This document shows, in pieces, positions 37,366 through 48,850 of a DNA stretch of 64,000 nucleotides. Numbering within the stretch: the first letter of the stretch is position 1; each line of letters starts with the position of its first letter. The notes beneath the pieces were generated by a model that saw nothing but the letters and a program-made list of their open reading frames with translations, made no database searches and was not told the origin of the DNA. The stretch spans positions 74,241,001 to 74,305,000 of the forward strand of contig JAIOJX010000028.1 of the NCBI GenBank assembly GCA_022376925.1. The letters run 5' to 3'. This DNA is from Tragulus kanchil (Eukaryota; Chordata; Mammalia; Artiodactyla; Tragulidae). A program made the translations under genes and the position numbers.

Positions 37366-37734
37366 AGCAGCCCCAGCAACATAAGAATTGCCACTAATAA
37401 ATAATCAGCAAGAATCGTTCTGTAGATTGTTTTCTACACAGTCTATGATTTTAAAGAATACACAATTCATTTTAAATCTGCCTATAATTTGTAAAGAATG
37501 TTTTAAAATCCCCTTTTAATTAATACCAAAATGCATGTCATTAATGGAATAAAAAAATGTAACATCTTAAAGCATCAGTGAGAAGCCACTGTCATAAGTC
37601 AAAGTACTGAATTTAGCATAAAGAGCCACAGGGTCATGTCCTACCTCTGCTACCTAGCAAAACAGACACCCTGGGCAAGACAGTGGGTCTCACCCACTGT
37701 TCATTTTCTGTGCTCTAGATTGTTACAATGTTCA

Positions 37735-38290
37735 ATAAGATACCATATGAGAAAGTGGAACTCAGAAGGTACTCAGTAAAAGTGATTTGATAATAATGAC
37801 TACCAGTTATTGAATACTTAGTTAAAATATTGCTTTTACATAGTGTGAATAAGAGCACTAAAGACCCCTTTGTCTTGCAGTTCTTTTGATGAACTCTGGC
37901 CTCCTACTCCAGGGTGCTTCTATAGCTTGTCATATGAAAGTGTGGGTTATTCATAGGCTCATCTATCTTTCTGGTCTTTTGAGGATTTTGGTTTTGAAGA
38001 GTAAGGGGGTTCTTTTTGTTTCGCTGCTATTGTTATTTGTTTATTTGTTTGGTTGCACTAAATGCCACTATGTCAATGTCCCCAGCAGTTCCCCAAAGGA
38101 GGAGGTTTCCTGTCATTGCATAATCCCTGTTTGGTCCAAGACCACCACGCTCCATTCACCATGACAATGTGTATCATGTATAGGCAACGTGAGGGTGGTG
38201 TAAAGACTGGAGCTTTATGCTACCTTGTGCTGTGCACTTCCATTTAGGCTGCTAGCTCCGAAATGCGTCCTGACCCCTGAGTTTGAATGC
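37735..38290. other. Non-coding unique stretch
   Basis: No recognised family. The plus-strand ORF at 37886-38164 shows no known domain. Confidence 0.45.
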
Positions 38291-38302
38291 ATAATAGACC
38301 TT

Positions 38303-38584
38303 TCTTTTTTTTAATATTTTTGGCCTCTTTTATTGATTCTTCATAAATTCTTCCATTTATTTTCATCCATCTTCATTCCTTGGCCTCTGTGAGCCTCCCA
38401 TCACAGTGGCCTCTCTTGTCACAGATCATTGGCTCTGGGTGCGTGCACTCCAGAGTGCTGGCTTGTAACTGGACACACAGGTCCAGCTATTCTATGGAAT
38501 GTGGGATATTCCTGGGCCAGGGACCGAACCAGCGCCCCTTGCATTGCAAGGTGGACATTTTACCCACTGGACCACCAGGGAAGC
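38303..38584 (-). mobile_element. Long CHR-type SINE, antisense (copy 3 of 5)
   Basis: Reverse-orientation element: T-rich tail, 'tttattttcatccatcttca', 'cagtggcctctcttgtcaca', 'tggacacacaggtccagcta', and the head 'ggaccaccagggaagcc'. Flanks carry an imperfect direct repeat ('tagacctttctttttt' at 38295 and 'tagaccttcctttttt' at 38588), a likely target-site duplication beside the L1 tail that follows. Confidence 0.88.
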
Positions 38585-38596
38585 CACTAGACCTTC

Positions 38597-38655
38597 CTTT
38601 TTTATTGGAGTATAGTTGACTTACAATGTTGTGTTAGTTTTCAGTATATGGAAAA
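38597..38655 (-). mobile_element. L1 3' terminal fragment, antisense
   Basis: 'ttattggagtatagttgact' and 'tacaatgttgtgttagtttt' are the reversed L1 3' end. Only about 60 bases remain before AT-rich sequence. Confidence 0.75.
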
Positions 38656-38689
38656 ATGATATAGAATATATATAGACAGAAAGTGATAT

Positions 38690-38704
38690 AGAAAAATATA
38701 TATA

Positions 38705-38736
<32 letters not shown>
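38690..38736. repeat. (TA)n microsatellite
   Basis: TA-rich tract ending in about 15 uninterrupted TA units. Confidence 0.9.
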
Positions 38737-38738
<2 letters not shown>

Positions 38739-38743
38739 GATGA

Positions 38744-38836
38744 ATTCAGATGAATGCTCTCTGAATCACTAGAAAAAAGTTAATTCTTCCAAGTTGAGTT
38801 TCAGAAGTAAAATATATTTAAGGTAATTTTCACTTA
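38744..38836 (+). repeat. Older, diverged direct repeat (partner at 39969-40060)
   Basis: 'cagatgaatgctctctgaat' through 'aaatatatttaaggtaattt' aligns over about 92 bases with 39969-40060 at roughly 83-85% identity by eye. Unlike the tandem duplications, this pair is clearly diverged and 1.2 kb apart, so it is either an old local duplication or an unrecognised dispersed repeat. Confidence 0.7.
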
Positions 38837-39752
38837 CCTTCTTACATCATTCACATTCTCCCTACAACATTCAATGTCAGCCCATCAGAGTCCTATCTTA
38901 CATGAATTCTGTTTCCCTATCTTAAAAACCCTAGCTTTTTTGTTTCTGTGCCTTAATAGTCAAGAAGACTTTCAATCCAGGCTCCCTCAAAAACTGGCTC
39001 TAAGAAGCCCAGTGTTAGAATAAGGAAAATTACAAGCTATAGTGGAAGACACATTAGTTCATAAAGACAAAGGAAAGAGGGCCATAAGAATCTTCAAAGA
39101 CTCTGTTACTCCAGTTCGGTTACCCTAGTTTTGTTTCTTTAGGACTTCAACCTCAACCTCACTTACTCGTTCATTCAACATATAGCTTTTGGAAACCTAC
39201 TGCATGCCAAGCCCAATACTAGAAACCATCAAGGACTACATTTAGGATTAGCAGCTGAAAGTTACCTGCATTTAGGATTAGCAGTTGAAAGGCACAAAAA
39301 CCAATAAAAAGCCTTTGGGAGCAAAAGTGCACAGGGAATATAAGAACTCCGTTTTCTGCAAAAAAAAAAAAAATTTTTTTTCTTTTTCCTTTTTTTTTTA
39401 TGTGTATGTGTGTATGCCCCTTCAGAATACAGCTAAGTTGTCTTCATATGGAAAGATGCTAACGCTAGCTGCCCCTGCTGTACAGTTGCCAGAGTTGACA
39501 GACAGAAACAAGATTCCCAGTTAAATCTGGATTCTAGATAGCTAATAAATTACTTGGTTTAGTATGACTGGGGCTTTGCAGGTGGCACTTTTTTTCATGC
39601 TGGTCAAGGTGTTCTGAGTCTTCCCTAGGGCCAGTGTCCCTTCACAACACACTCATCCTCACTCAGAAAAATGCTTTCACTCAACAACTCCCAAGGATTC
39701 AAGCCCCAACCTGCTCTCTCAGTGCCAAAAGCATAACAAGTCAGCACCTTAA
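38837..39752. other. Non-coding stretch
   Basis: Mostly unique. A weak L2-like fragment lies near 39165-39235 ('ttcattcaacatatagcttt'), and an A14 run is followed by a T-rich run at 39359-39400. No gene is recognised. Confidence 0.45.
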
Positions 39753-39968
39753 TAGAAATGTTTCAGACATTCAGCACACATATATAAAAATGTATAACAC
39801 AGTAAACTCTCTGTTATCTGGTATTCTTTCAACCAAAATTGTTATGAAACCTTCTTAATTTTGTTGCCAACAAGATAAAATGAGTGTCCTAGGCATGACC
39901 CCAAGACACTGAGACATCCTAAGGGCCTGGAACAGATTCAAGCACTTTGCTTTTCAATAAATGCTGGT

Positions 39969-40060
39969 CAGATGAATACTCTCTGAGTCACTAGGACCAA
40001 AGTGAATTATTCCAAGTTGTGTTTCAGAATTAAAATATATTTAAGGTAACTTTTCATTTC
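39969..40060 (+). repeat. Older, diverged direct repeat (partner of 38744-38836)
   Basis: Diverged partner of 38744-38836. It is itself copied again near 41087-41178 by duplication 10. Confidence 0.7.
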
Positions 40061-40164
40061 TCTAGTGTTCTGAAAATTTCAACCCTACAGAACACAGCTG
40101 AGGACAAAAAGTAAGTCAAAAGTGCTCAGAAGTGAACAACAGCAGTTGTTAAGGTTTGTGATTT

Positions 40165-40376
40165 GGTGGTGGTTTAGTCACTAAGTCAGGTCTGACTCAT
40201 TGTGACCCCATGGACTGTAACCCACCAGGCTGCTCTCTCTATGAGATTTTCCAGGCAACGATATTGGAGTGGGTTGCCATTTCCTCCTCCAGGGATTCTT
40301 CCCAACCCAGGGATCAAATCTGGGTCTTCTGCATTACAGGTGGATTCTTTACCAACTGAACCACCAGGGAAGCCTG
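40165..40376 (-). mobile_element. Bov-tA SINE, antisense (duplication 10, unit 1)
   Basis: Reverse Bov-tA: 'gtggtttagtcactaagtca', 'gtgaccccatggactgtaac', 'ttgccatttcctcctccagg', 'cccaacccagggatcaaatc' and 'tgaaccaccagggaagcct'. Near full length. Confidence 0.93.
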
Positions 40377-41281
40377 TTTAAGGTTTGTATTTATAAGCAA
40401 ATTAGGGGTTCTCACTTCAAGCCTGTTTACTTTCACTATGCAAATAATTCTAAAAAACTTTGTTATCTGATTCCTAAGAACATAGCAAACTTGAAGCACC
40501 TAATTTGAAAAGGGGAAGGAGTTGCAACAAATGCACTGACCACAGAGAGGAAAAAGAATCATGCAAGCCGAGCAATAAAGGAGAGGAAAAGTAGCTCTGA
40601 AGTGATAAGAAGTTTTAAGGTCTAGGCATTCATGGAGGAGATAAATTGTTGCATAGCCTTAGGAAGTTCCTGGGGAAACTGCTGAATCACAGCTGAATAT
40701 AAATATTGACATATTTAGTAGTATCATTTAAGAATAAAGGAAATTCTGTATTTCAAATATATCAAAACAAGCATATGTTGATCCTGGTGAATATAGAATA
40801 TCAGCCATTAGGGAAATTTTAATTATCCAAAATATCTCATTCTCTGAAGACTCAGGAGAGTTTCTACTATATATAAGTGTGTATGTGTGCACATAGAAAT
40901 GTTCAGACATTGCAAAAAAACAAAATCTCTGTTATCTGGTATTCTTTCAACCAAAATTGTTATGAAACCTTCTTAATTTTGTTGCCAACAAGATAAAATG
41001 AGTGTCCTAGGCATGACCCCAAGACACTGAGACATCCTAAGGGCCTGGAACAGATTCAAGCACTTTGCTTTTCAATAAATGCTGGTCAGATGAATACTCT
41101 CTGAGTCACTAGGACCAAAGTGAATTATTCCAAGTTGTGTTTCAGAATTAAAATATATTTAAGGTAACTTTTCATTTCTCTAGTGTTCTGAAAATTTCAA
41201 CCCTACAGAACACAGCTGAGAACAAAAAGTAAGTCAAAAGTGCTCAGAAGTGAACAACAGCAGTTGTTAAGGTTTGTGATT

Positions 41282-41492
41282 TGGTGGTGGTTTAGTCACT
41301 AAGTCAGGTCTGACTCATTGTGACCCCATGGACTGTAACCCACCAGGCTGCTCTCTCATGAGATTTTCCAGGCAACGATCTTGGAGTGGGTTGCCATTTC
41401 CTCCTCCAGGGATTCTTCCCAACCCAGGGATCAAATCTGGGTCTTCTGCATTACAGGTGGATTCTTTACCAACTGAACCACCAGGGAAGCCT
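41282..41492 (-). mobile_element. Bov-tA SINE, antisense (duplication 10, unit 2)
   Basis: Same element as 40165-40376, repeated by the duplication with minor base differences. Confidence 0.93.
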
Positions 41493-42010
41493 GTTTAAGG
41501 TTTGTATTTATAAGCAAATTAGGGGTTCTCACTTCAAGCCTGTTTACTTTCACTATGCAAATAATTCTAAAAACTTTGTTATATGATTCCTAAGAACATA
41601 GCAAACTTGAAGCACCTAATTTGAAAAGGGGAAGGAGTTGCAACAAATGCACTGACCACAGAGAGGAAAAAGAATCATGCAAGCCGAGCAATAAAGGAGA
41701 GGAAAAGTAGCTCTGAAGTGATAAGAAGTTTTAAGGTCTAGGCATTCATGGAGGAGATAAATTGTTGCATAGCCTTAGGAAGTTCCTGGGGAAACTGCTG
41801 AATCACAGCTGAATATAAATATTGACATATTTAGTAGTATCATTTAAGAATAAAGGAAATTCTGTATTTCAAATATATCAAAACAAGCATATGTTGATCC
41901 TGGTGAATATAGAATATCAGCCATTAGGGAAATTTTAATTATCCAAAATATCTCATTCTCTGAAGACTCAGGAGAGTTTCTACTATATATAAGTGTGTAT
42001 GTGTGCACAT

Positions 42011-42740
42011 GCGCACATATGTAAATAAATTATATGAGGTAGAATTCCTGTTAAGCTAGGAAACCTCATATCTCTAACATGTAGTATACTGGATTAACTT
42101 TTTGGTTGTCAGCTTCCTATAAAAGCATGATCAAAGTGGTTACCTGGAATCCAAAACCTTGAGTTCATGCTTTCTTTTCATCTAATACAACTGAGATCAG
42201 GAAAATTACCTCACTGTTCAGTGACTCAATTTATCTTTTTGTATAATGAGAAAAACAAAAGTTCAGCTCACAAGGAGCTGAAATGGGTGGACTGTTCCCA
42301 TTTCAGAACTTTGAAATGTTTAATATAAATCCCAATAATAGCCTGGTTTGGGGTTATTATTTTTTTAAGCAAACACCCTTCAAAAAAAATAGAGAGACAA
42401 AGGTAGTCAGTCTTTCTTTCTCCAGTTTCTTTTCTTACAATCTTTCCTTTCCAAAGAACACAGAGGAACAAAGAGCCAAACACTATGACTCACGTCTTTT
42501 TCTAGTAGTGCTGTGGTCAATTTGCCCCCGCGTAAAAAAAAGTAGTCATGAAGCTTTGAACTCTGGGTCTTGGAAGGCCAAGAGTGGAAAAATGTCTTTA
42601 GTAGAAAGAAGGGCACATTCTGAATCTGTCCAAATCTGTCCGGTGCAATGTGTTTGTGAGAAAAATCTGCTTAGGCATACAGCTCCCATTGGAGCCCTTT
42701 CCTGTAACTTTCTGAGAAAAGAAGGGGATGAACTTTGCCT
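42011..42740. other. Non-coding stretch, possible MIR trace
   Basis: A weak sense-MIR-like segment lies at about 42160-42262 ('aggaaaattacctcactgtt' ... 'tgtataatgagaaaa'). The 164-codon plus-strand ORF at 42283-42777 has no recognisable domain and runs into the L1 tail, so it is treated as chance. Confidence 0.4.
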
Positions 42741-42837
42741 TTCAATGAAATCTTTTTTTTATTATTCTTTATTTTAAAGGTTTTACAGAGTTTTGTTGTT
42801 CACAGATATGTATGTTCCCAGATCAGTCATATGCATA

Positions 42838-42886
42838 TCCCCGGTCCCCACCCCCTCAGTTCCCCCCATCCCACCCCTCCGGACCA
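42838..42886 (-). other. G-quadruplex-prone tract in the L1 3' untranslated region
   Basis: The plus strand has C4-C6 runs ('ccccggtccccaccccctca', 'ccccccatcccacccc'), so the L1 sense (minus) strand has four or more G-runs separated by short loops. G-rich quadruplex-forming 3' untranslated regions are a known feature of young mammalian L1s. Confidence 0.65.
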
Positions 42887-43284
42887 TCGCCCCAAGCCAT
42901 GTAAGCACTCCTATTCCCTTAGCACAATGACAATAGCTATCTTTTCCACACATGACAGTATAGGTTTCCATGTTACTCCCTCCATGCCTCCCCCTCCCTA
43001 TTTCTTCCCCACAATGTCCCTATGTCTATGCTCTGTCTGTTTTTCCATGAGTTCCCTGCGTGTGTTATCAAGACCGTCCTACTAGATTCCATATATATGT
43101 GTTAGTATACTATATTTGTCTTTCTCTTTTTGACTTACTTCACTTTTTATGATAGGTTCTAGAGCCAGCCACCTCATTAGGACTGAGTCTTCTTCATTTC
43201 TTTTAATAGCTGGTAGTATTCCATTGTGTATATGTACCAGAGCTTCTGTATCCATTCATTCGTTGATGGGCATCTAGGTTGCTT

Positions 43285-43878
43285 CTATGTTCTGGCTATT
43301 GTATAGAGAGCTGCAATGAACATTGGGGTACAGGTGCTTCTTTCAGTTTTGATTTCAGGATATAAGCCTAAGATTGGAATTGGTGGGTCATAGGGTGCTT
43401 CTACTTTTAGTTTTTTAAGGAATCTCCATACTGTCTTCCATAGAGGCTGTATCAATTGACATTCCCACCAGCAATGCAAGAGGGTTCCCTTTTCTCCGCA
43501 CCCTCTCCAGCATTTCTTGTCTGCAGATTTTTTGATGATGGCCATTCTGACGGGTGTGAGGGGATATCTCATCGTAGTTTTGATTTGCATTTCTCTAATA
43601 ATAAGCGAGGTTGAGCATCGTTTCATGTGCTTTTGGGTCATCTGTATGTCCTCTTTGGAGAGGCGTCTCTTTAGATCTTTTTCCCATTTTTTGATTGGGT
43701 TGTTCGTTTTTCCTGTGCTGAGTTGTGTGAGTTGCTTGTAGATTTTGGAGATTAATTCTTTGTCTGTTGTTTCATTTGCTAAGATTTTCTCCCACTCTGT
43801 GGGGTGTCTGTTGAGCTTTTTTGTCATTTCTTTAGCTGTACAAAAGCTTTTAAGTTTCATGAGGTCCCACATGTTCAT
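43285..43878 (-). pseudogene. L1 ORF2 C-terminal fragment
   Basis: An open frame of 197 codons matches the C-terminal region of mammalian L1 ORF2. It includes the cysteine-rich motif region '[20 protein letters not shown]' (C-x3-C ... H-x4-C pattern), followed by 'PLWKTVWRFLKKLKVEAPYD' and 'PIPILGLYPE', all typical of ORF2p after the reverse transcriptase domain. The endonuclease and reverse transcriptase domains are absent because the insertion is 5'-truncated, so it cannot be functional. The methionine start is arbitrary. Confidence 0.93.
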
Positions 43879-43988
43879 TTTTATTTTCAGTTCTGCTATT
43901 CTAGTAGGTGGGTCAGAGAAGATCTTACTTTGATTGATGTCCTTGAGGGTTTTGCCTATATTCTCCTCTAAGAGTTCAATGAAATCTT

Positions 43989-44400
43989 GAGTCGAGTTTT
44001 CTTTTTCAGATCTTACTCATTCAAGCCTTAAGATGGTTTCTCAGTTTGAACTTGCTTTTAGGACAAATGGAAAAAATGGTGTAACTTAGTGCCGAGAAAA
44101 GCTGGTTCCATGCTTCTTGGGGGAAGAAAATGTTTCTACATGGTTCAGAAAGCTGAAGGTTCAATGAGAGACTTCACTTAGAGATTTCTGATAAGGAAAC
44201 TGGTTATTACATCGCAACATTGAGCAGATGGCACACTTTTCATATTCTTTGAGACTGCTTTCTTAAAGTTTGTCTCAGTCTAACAGCTTCGTGGTATGTG
44301 AAGGGCTTTCATGCATGTTCTTTCATTTGTGAGCCTGGTATACCTCTGACTTCTCAGTATTTTATGGCTGCGTTTTATTTCTGGTTTTACTGGTTTTCTA
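43989..44400. other. Non-coding unique stretch
   Basis: No recognised repeat or gene between the L1 insertion and the CHR-2 SINE. Confidence 0.45.
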
Positions 44401-44404
44401 TTAT

Positions 44405-44593
44405 CAATTTATTTCTTTGACTGCCTTGGGCTTAGCCGTGGCACTTGAAATCCCCATTACATCATGCAGGATCTTCAATTGTGGCACATGGGCTCAGAGG
44501 TTGTGATGCCTGGGCTTAGTTGCTTCCTGGCATCTGGCATGTGGCCTACAATGCAAAGTGGATTCTTAACCACTGGACAACCAGGAAGTCCCA
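44405..44593 (-). mobile_element. CHR-2-type SINE, antisense
   Basis: 'ggcacatgggctcagaggtt', 'tgggcttagttgcttcctgg' and 'ccactggacaaccaggaagt' match the reversed CHR-2 SINE. It is more diverged than the long CHR-type copies. Confidence 0.85.
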
Positions 44594-45049
44594 GTTTTAA
44601 TTCTTAAAGCCACTCACAATCCAAAAAAGATACATATCCATTTTGGTACTATTCTAAAATAACTATTGTCATTCTTTGGCTGATAAGATTGGGCAGTTGG
44701 CTGCTCCTCCATATCACCCAGTGGAAGAATTTATCTCAGTACTAAAATCTCATTACCTGCAGGGCTCTAAGGACACTGAAAAGTGTTTCCACTCATCTCC
44801 CTGGGAGGAAGTATCTATAGAAACATTCTCAGCTCATTGTTACCAAACACACATCTCACCTGCAGGCTATTCTGTCCTTTGTGCCTTCCCTTATGTTGCA
44901 GACATTCCTCTTCCCAAGTCTCTCCCCATATTCTCTGGCGTTCCTCATTCCAGCCCTCCTGTCTTCTGGGGACTTCACTCTGAACCATTTGAACCATTTG
45001 CGCATTGAGCTGTGGTGATCTTTCTCAGTGCAGACTGCATTGTGACTCA
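44594..45049. other. Non-coding unique stretch
   Basis: The overlapping short ORFs here on both strands show no known domain. Nothing else recognised. Confidence 0.45.
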
Positions 45050-45440
45050 CTCCTGTTTAAAACCTTTCAGGGGTATTTCATGGCCCTCAAATCATTAAGA
45101 GTCCAAACTCCATCATAGGGTTTACAGGGTTCTTTTTCATCATCTGGGCCTACCCATCTTTTCAGTTCCATTCCTTGCCATACCACTGGCTGTCACCACT
45201 CCACTCTAGATGCAGCCATAGTTTTGTCTGAGCATGCCATAGCTCTTATTTTTTAGGGCTTTCATTCACACAGTTCTGTCTTTTTGCTTGGGACACTCTG
45301 TCTTCTCATTATTTCCCATCTCCCTTAGCAGTCCCAGAACCCTTCCTTGAACCCCAGAACTGGATTAGTTAGCCCTTCGGTATGCTCACACATTGCCCTG
45401 ACATCACTCTGTGGTATCTAACACTATCACTGTACCTGTT
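45050..45440 (+). mobile_element. L2 LINE fossil
   Basis: Follows the L2 3' pattern: 'aaaacctttcaggggtattt', 'aagagtccaaactccatcat', 'catctgggcctacccatctt', 'tgcttgggacactctgtctt' and 'cttgaaccccagaactggat'. Non-coding, strongly diverged. Confidence 0.7.
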
Positions 45441-45576
45441 TAATTAGCTGACTATCTCTCCTGCTGGCTCCATTATATAGCCCAGTATGGTTTGAATTAA
45501 GTCTGTCTTATTAAGCACTTTGTTCCAGCATGGAGCCTGAAACCAAGTGTCAAGTGCATGTTCAATGTCTGCTGAA

Positions 45577-45600
45577 ATGATAATAATAATAATAATAAAA
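45577..45600. repeat. (TAA)n microsatellite
   Basis: About seven 'ata/taa' units. A shorter TAA tract occurs at 46391-46407. Confidence 0.9.
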
Positions 45601-47890
45601 GAATGGGTGAAAGATGCATACATAATTATCAGAGAAGCACCATTATGAGGGATAAAGTAGCAGGGTTCTAGAAAAGTCTGGTCAAAGAAGTCAGAAATCA
45701 AGGTCTTTAACAATCAGCAGTGCAAAGTGACAGAGGATGAAGAGCTCTGGGCAGACCCTTACCCATAACAGCAAACAGAATCTGGCAGTCACAACACCAG
45801 TCAGTCCCTCTCCTGCTCATCCTGAGCAAAGTTCCCCGAGCACTAGGGTGTGCTATGAGGACTCCTGCATTGTGGTTCTACATCCCCAGCCTGCCTGACT
45901 GACTCAGGATTTCATGGGCTGGAGCCAGAACTCCGCATTGTCAACCACATCCCAAGGGATGCTTATGCACATTAAGGTCCTAGGCTGGAAGTACCAACAA
46001 TTACATCAGCTGGCTAAGTAGGGAGAACAAGAGTGGGGAGCAAATATCTTTTCTTGGTGGTAGGTAGCTCAATACTGTGAGCCCCTAATTGCTGTCCATG
46101 TGGTACATGACTCATATGTAAGGATCCCTTTTGCTCTGGTTCATTCATAATGGGCTAACGCACATCTGGCCCATGCTTGACCCTTAGAAGTTCCCAGGGT
46201 CACGAGTAGGGGGAGGGGGCAGGCTTTCATAGCACTGTAACGGTAACTCCCACTTAAATTCTCACCGTGGCCTCTCTTCTCTTATTTGGGGCATGGCCCA
46301 GTGTAATCCATCTCTGCAGTCTGTGTGGATAGCAAATATTTAACCAATGTTCAATAAAATATATTGCCTTGTCCATGACCTGGACAAAGGGCTAATAATA
46401 ATAATAACTATGTAGAATCCATCATAAGCTATCACTCCTCTGAAGAAAACAAAAATGTCCCCTTTAGCCCCACTAAGCCTGTGGTTTTAAAGCTCTGTCC
46501 AATTCTGCATTATTGTCAAAGAAAAATAATTAGATATGGATGACTGAAAAAAAATCTAGAAAGTTCTATCTGAGAAAAAGAGGTTCACCTCAAACCAGCA
46601 TTTCCTGATTTGATCTTGTGCTCTGAGCAGTCTCATTCTTTCCTTTGGGTTTTACATATAGTTTTGTCATTTATGGTCATGCCTGTAATCTGTCATGCTC
46701 ACAAGTCCAAGATAAACACCAACTTTTGTTACTATTCTATTATTTATAGCTTAGATTACTCTTCACCCTTCTCCCAAGACTCCGTTCTATCTCTACCATT
46801 TGACATCACTACACAGCACCTTAAGTCCCCAATAAACCAGAACGTATGTGCTGTGGGCAGGAAAAACAATACATCTTGACTTTCCCAAAGTCATTTGAAT
46901 CAAATCTTTAAAGTATAATTGAAAACATATTTTTATAAGCAAAGACAGCCAATAAACTAGTAAAGCAGCATGAAACACCAAGCTCCATTTCTGATTTTTA
47001 ATACACTTCAGTGAGGACCTTAGGAACAGTGAACCACTTGTGTCCCTGCATGGAGCCACCCAAGAGGACAAGTGCTTCTCCATAAACATCTCTCATACAT
47101 GCTCCACGTACAGAGTTCTAAGATGGAAAGAAGAGGAAATACATCAGCGTCCCATGGCTTTGCACAATATCCCCTGTGTCCATGTGGGGGCATCATAGGC
47201 CTTTACAGTGAGTGGTAAGATTAAGAGGGAGAACCTCATTGGCTTTGTGTCCCTCTGGCCCCCAAATCCCAAACCATGATTATTTTCCTATAATTTTACT
47301 TAATATGACTACAAAAGAACTATCCTTCCTGACCAAGTCACTTTCTTAGTTGCAGTAACAACTCCCACTATATCTGGGGGATAGTTTTGTCTTCCTAATG
47401 TGAAGCATTCTGCTGGGTCTTTCCAGCCCCTAACACTGGAGGTCTGCGCTGGTGCAGTGGGCCTGGCCCTGGGAAGCGGCCTGGGCTATGGGACTGAATC
47501 CTTGGCCCACATCAAATCATTCTGGCGCACAGGCTTCTTCTATAATTCCTCTAACTAGTAATTGGAGCAAGCTTATTTACTCAATTTGCAAAATGGCACC
47601 ATTGATTAAGGTAAATCACTTGATGTAAAAGAACTAATTATTGAGCTTTTAGTAAAAATAAGTAAAAGCCTTTTACCCTAGGGGTGGGGCAGAACCAATT
47701 TCTGAATTATAGGTTTTTACTGTGTGTATGTGTTAAAGTCTCAGGGGACATAATTTGACCCAAATTTGCTTAATAACTAACCATGATGTAACAGGCCTTT
47801 ACTGTTTGAAGAACAGAATAGCTATGTATCCTTTCCCATTGTCTATGTCCATTTTTAAAAACAGATCTCTTTTGCAGTGCTGAAGAGAGA
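45601..47890. other. Long non-coding unique stretch
   Basis: No recognised repeat family beyond the short TAA tract. ORFs up to 98 codons lack recognisable features. Confidence 0.45.
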
Positions 47891-47899
47891 ACAAGATAG

Positions 47900-48850
47900 G
47901 GAAAAGATCATACACTATTGGTAAGAGTTTCAATTGGTACAACCTTTTGAAGTTGAACTAGTAATTCCACTCCAAGAATTAATATCTGGAGAACTCCTAC
48001 AGTCCAGCAACAAAAAGTAAACAACCCAATTTTAAAATAGGCAAGGAGTGAATAGATATTTCTCCAAAGAAGATACACAATTAGCCCACAAAATACGTGA
48101 CAAAGATGCTCAACAGCACTAATCATTCAGGAAATGATGGCAAACTATTTAAAAAAAAAAACAGAAAATAAGAAATATTGGTGAGGATATAGAGAAATTG
48201 GAATCCCATTAACTGTTGGTGAGTATGAAAAAATGGTGTAGCTACTATGGAAAACAGTATGGTAGTTCCTCAAAAAATTAAAAGTAGAATTACCATCTCA
48301 GATTATGTATGCAAAATAATTGAAAGTACAGTCTCAAATGTTTATTTTTATGTCCATGTTTGCTGCATAGCAGCACTAGTCATGACAGTCAGAAAAAGGT
48401 GAAGACAACCCAAGAGTCCACAGATGGAAGGATGCATGGATAAATCAAATGTGATATACATATATAATGGAGTATTATTCAGTCTTACAAAGGAAGGGAA
48501 TGCTGACGTTTGCTACCACGTAGGTAAAACTTGATGGTGATACTATGCCAAGTAAAACATGCCAGTCACAAAAAGACAAATATTGTATGATTCCATTTAT
48601 ATACCTAACTAGATACCTAAGTAGTCAAGTCCATACAGACAGAAAGTAGGATGGTAGTTGTTAAGAGATGAGGTGGGGAGGCAATGGTGACTTATTATTT
48701 AACAGGTATAGAATGAGAATTTTGCAAGGTGCAAAGTGTTCTAGAGATGGATTGTACATCAATATGAAAGAACTTAACACTACTGATTTGTATACTTAAA
48801 GTGGTCCAGATGGTAAATGTTAGGTTATATGTACTCTTACCACAATTTTT
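47900..48850 (+). mobile_element. Old L1 fragment, sense
   Basis: Sense-strand L1 3' region: 'gatatttctccaaagaagat', 'caacagcactaatcattcag', 'ggtgaggatatagagaaatt', 'aatggagtattattcagtct' and 'gtatacttaaagtggtccag'. Reading frames are broken throughout. The 3' end is near 48850, with a T-rich stretch and no clear poly(A) or target-site duplication. Confidence 0.85.

Larger units (their letters stand above)
35487..37734. repeat. Tandem duplication 9 (period about 1,122-1,124 bp)
   Basis: Copy 1 is 35487-36614 and copy 2 is 36611-37734, overlapping by 'ttca'. Copy 2's left edge has base losses ('ggagcgttggtgtc' against 'ggagacgtttggtgtc'), and a T-run near 36108/37229 is 2 bases shorter. That T-run difference alone turns a 65-codon ORF into a 123-codon one. 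Carries two antisense MIR remnants per unit. Confidence 0.95.
39753..42010. repeat. Tandem duplication 10 (period about 1,117 bp)
   Basis: Copy 1 is 39753-40893 and copy 2 is 40894-42010. Copy 2 opens with a degraded version of copy 1's start: 'tagaaatgttcagacatt' against 'tagaaatgtttcagacatt', then about 20 bases lost or scrambled before both agree at 'ctctgttatctggtattc'. Elsewhere differences are single bases and small gaps. Each unit contains the same antisense Bov-tA. Confidence 0.95.
42741..43988 (-). mobile_element. 5'-truncated L1 with perfect 14-bp TSD, antisense
   Basis: L1 sequence spans 42755-43974 between direct repeats 'ttcaatgaaatctt' at 42741-42754 and 43975-43988. From the left: reversed poly(A)/AT tail, C-rich 3' untranslated region, then the reversed C-terminal part of ORF2 starting near 43878. 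About 1.2 kb remains of a normally 6-8 kb element, the usual 5'-truncated product of target-primed reverse transcription. The perfect target-site duplication and the long surviving ORF indicate a relatively young insertion. Confidence 0.93.

Noticed and set aside
42283..42777. 164-codon plus-strand ORF
   Set aside because: No recognisable domain, poor codon structure, and it runs into the L1 tail at its 3' end.
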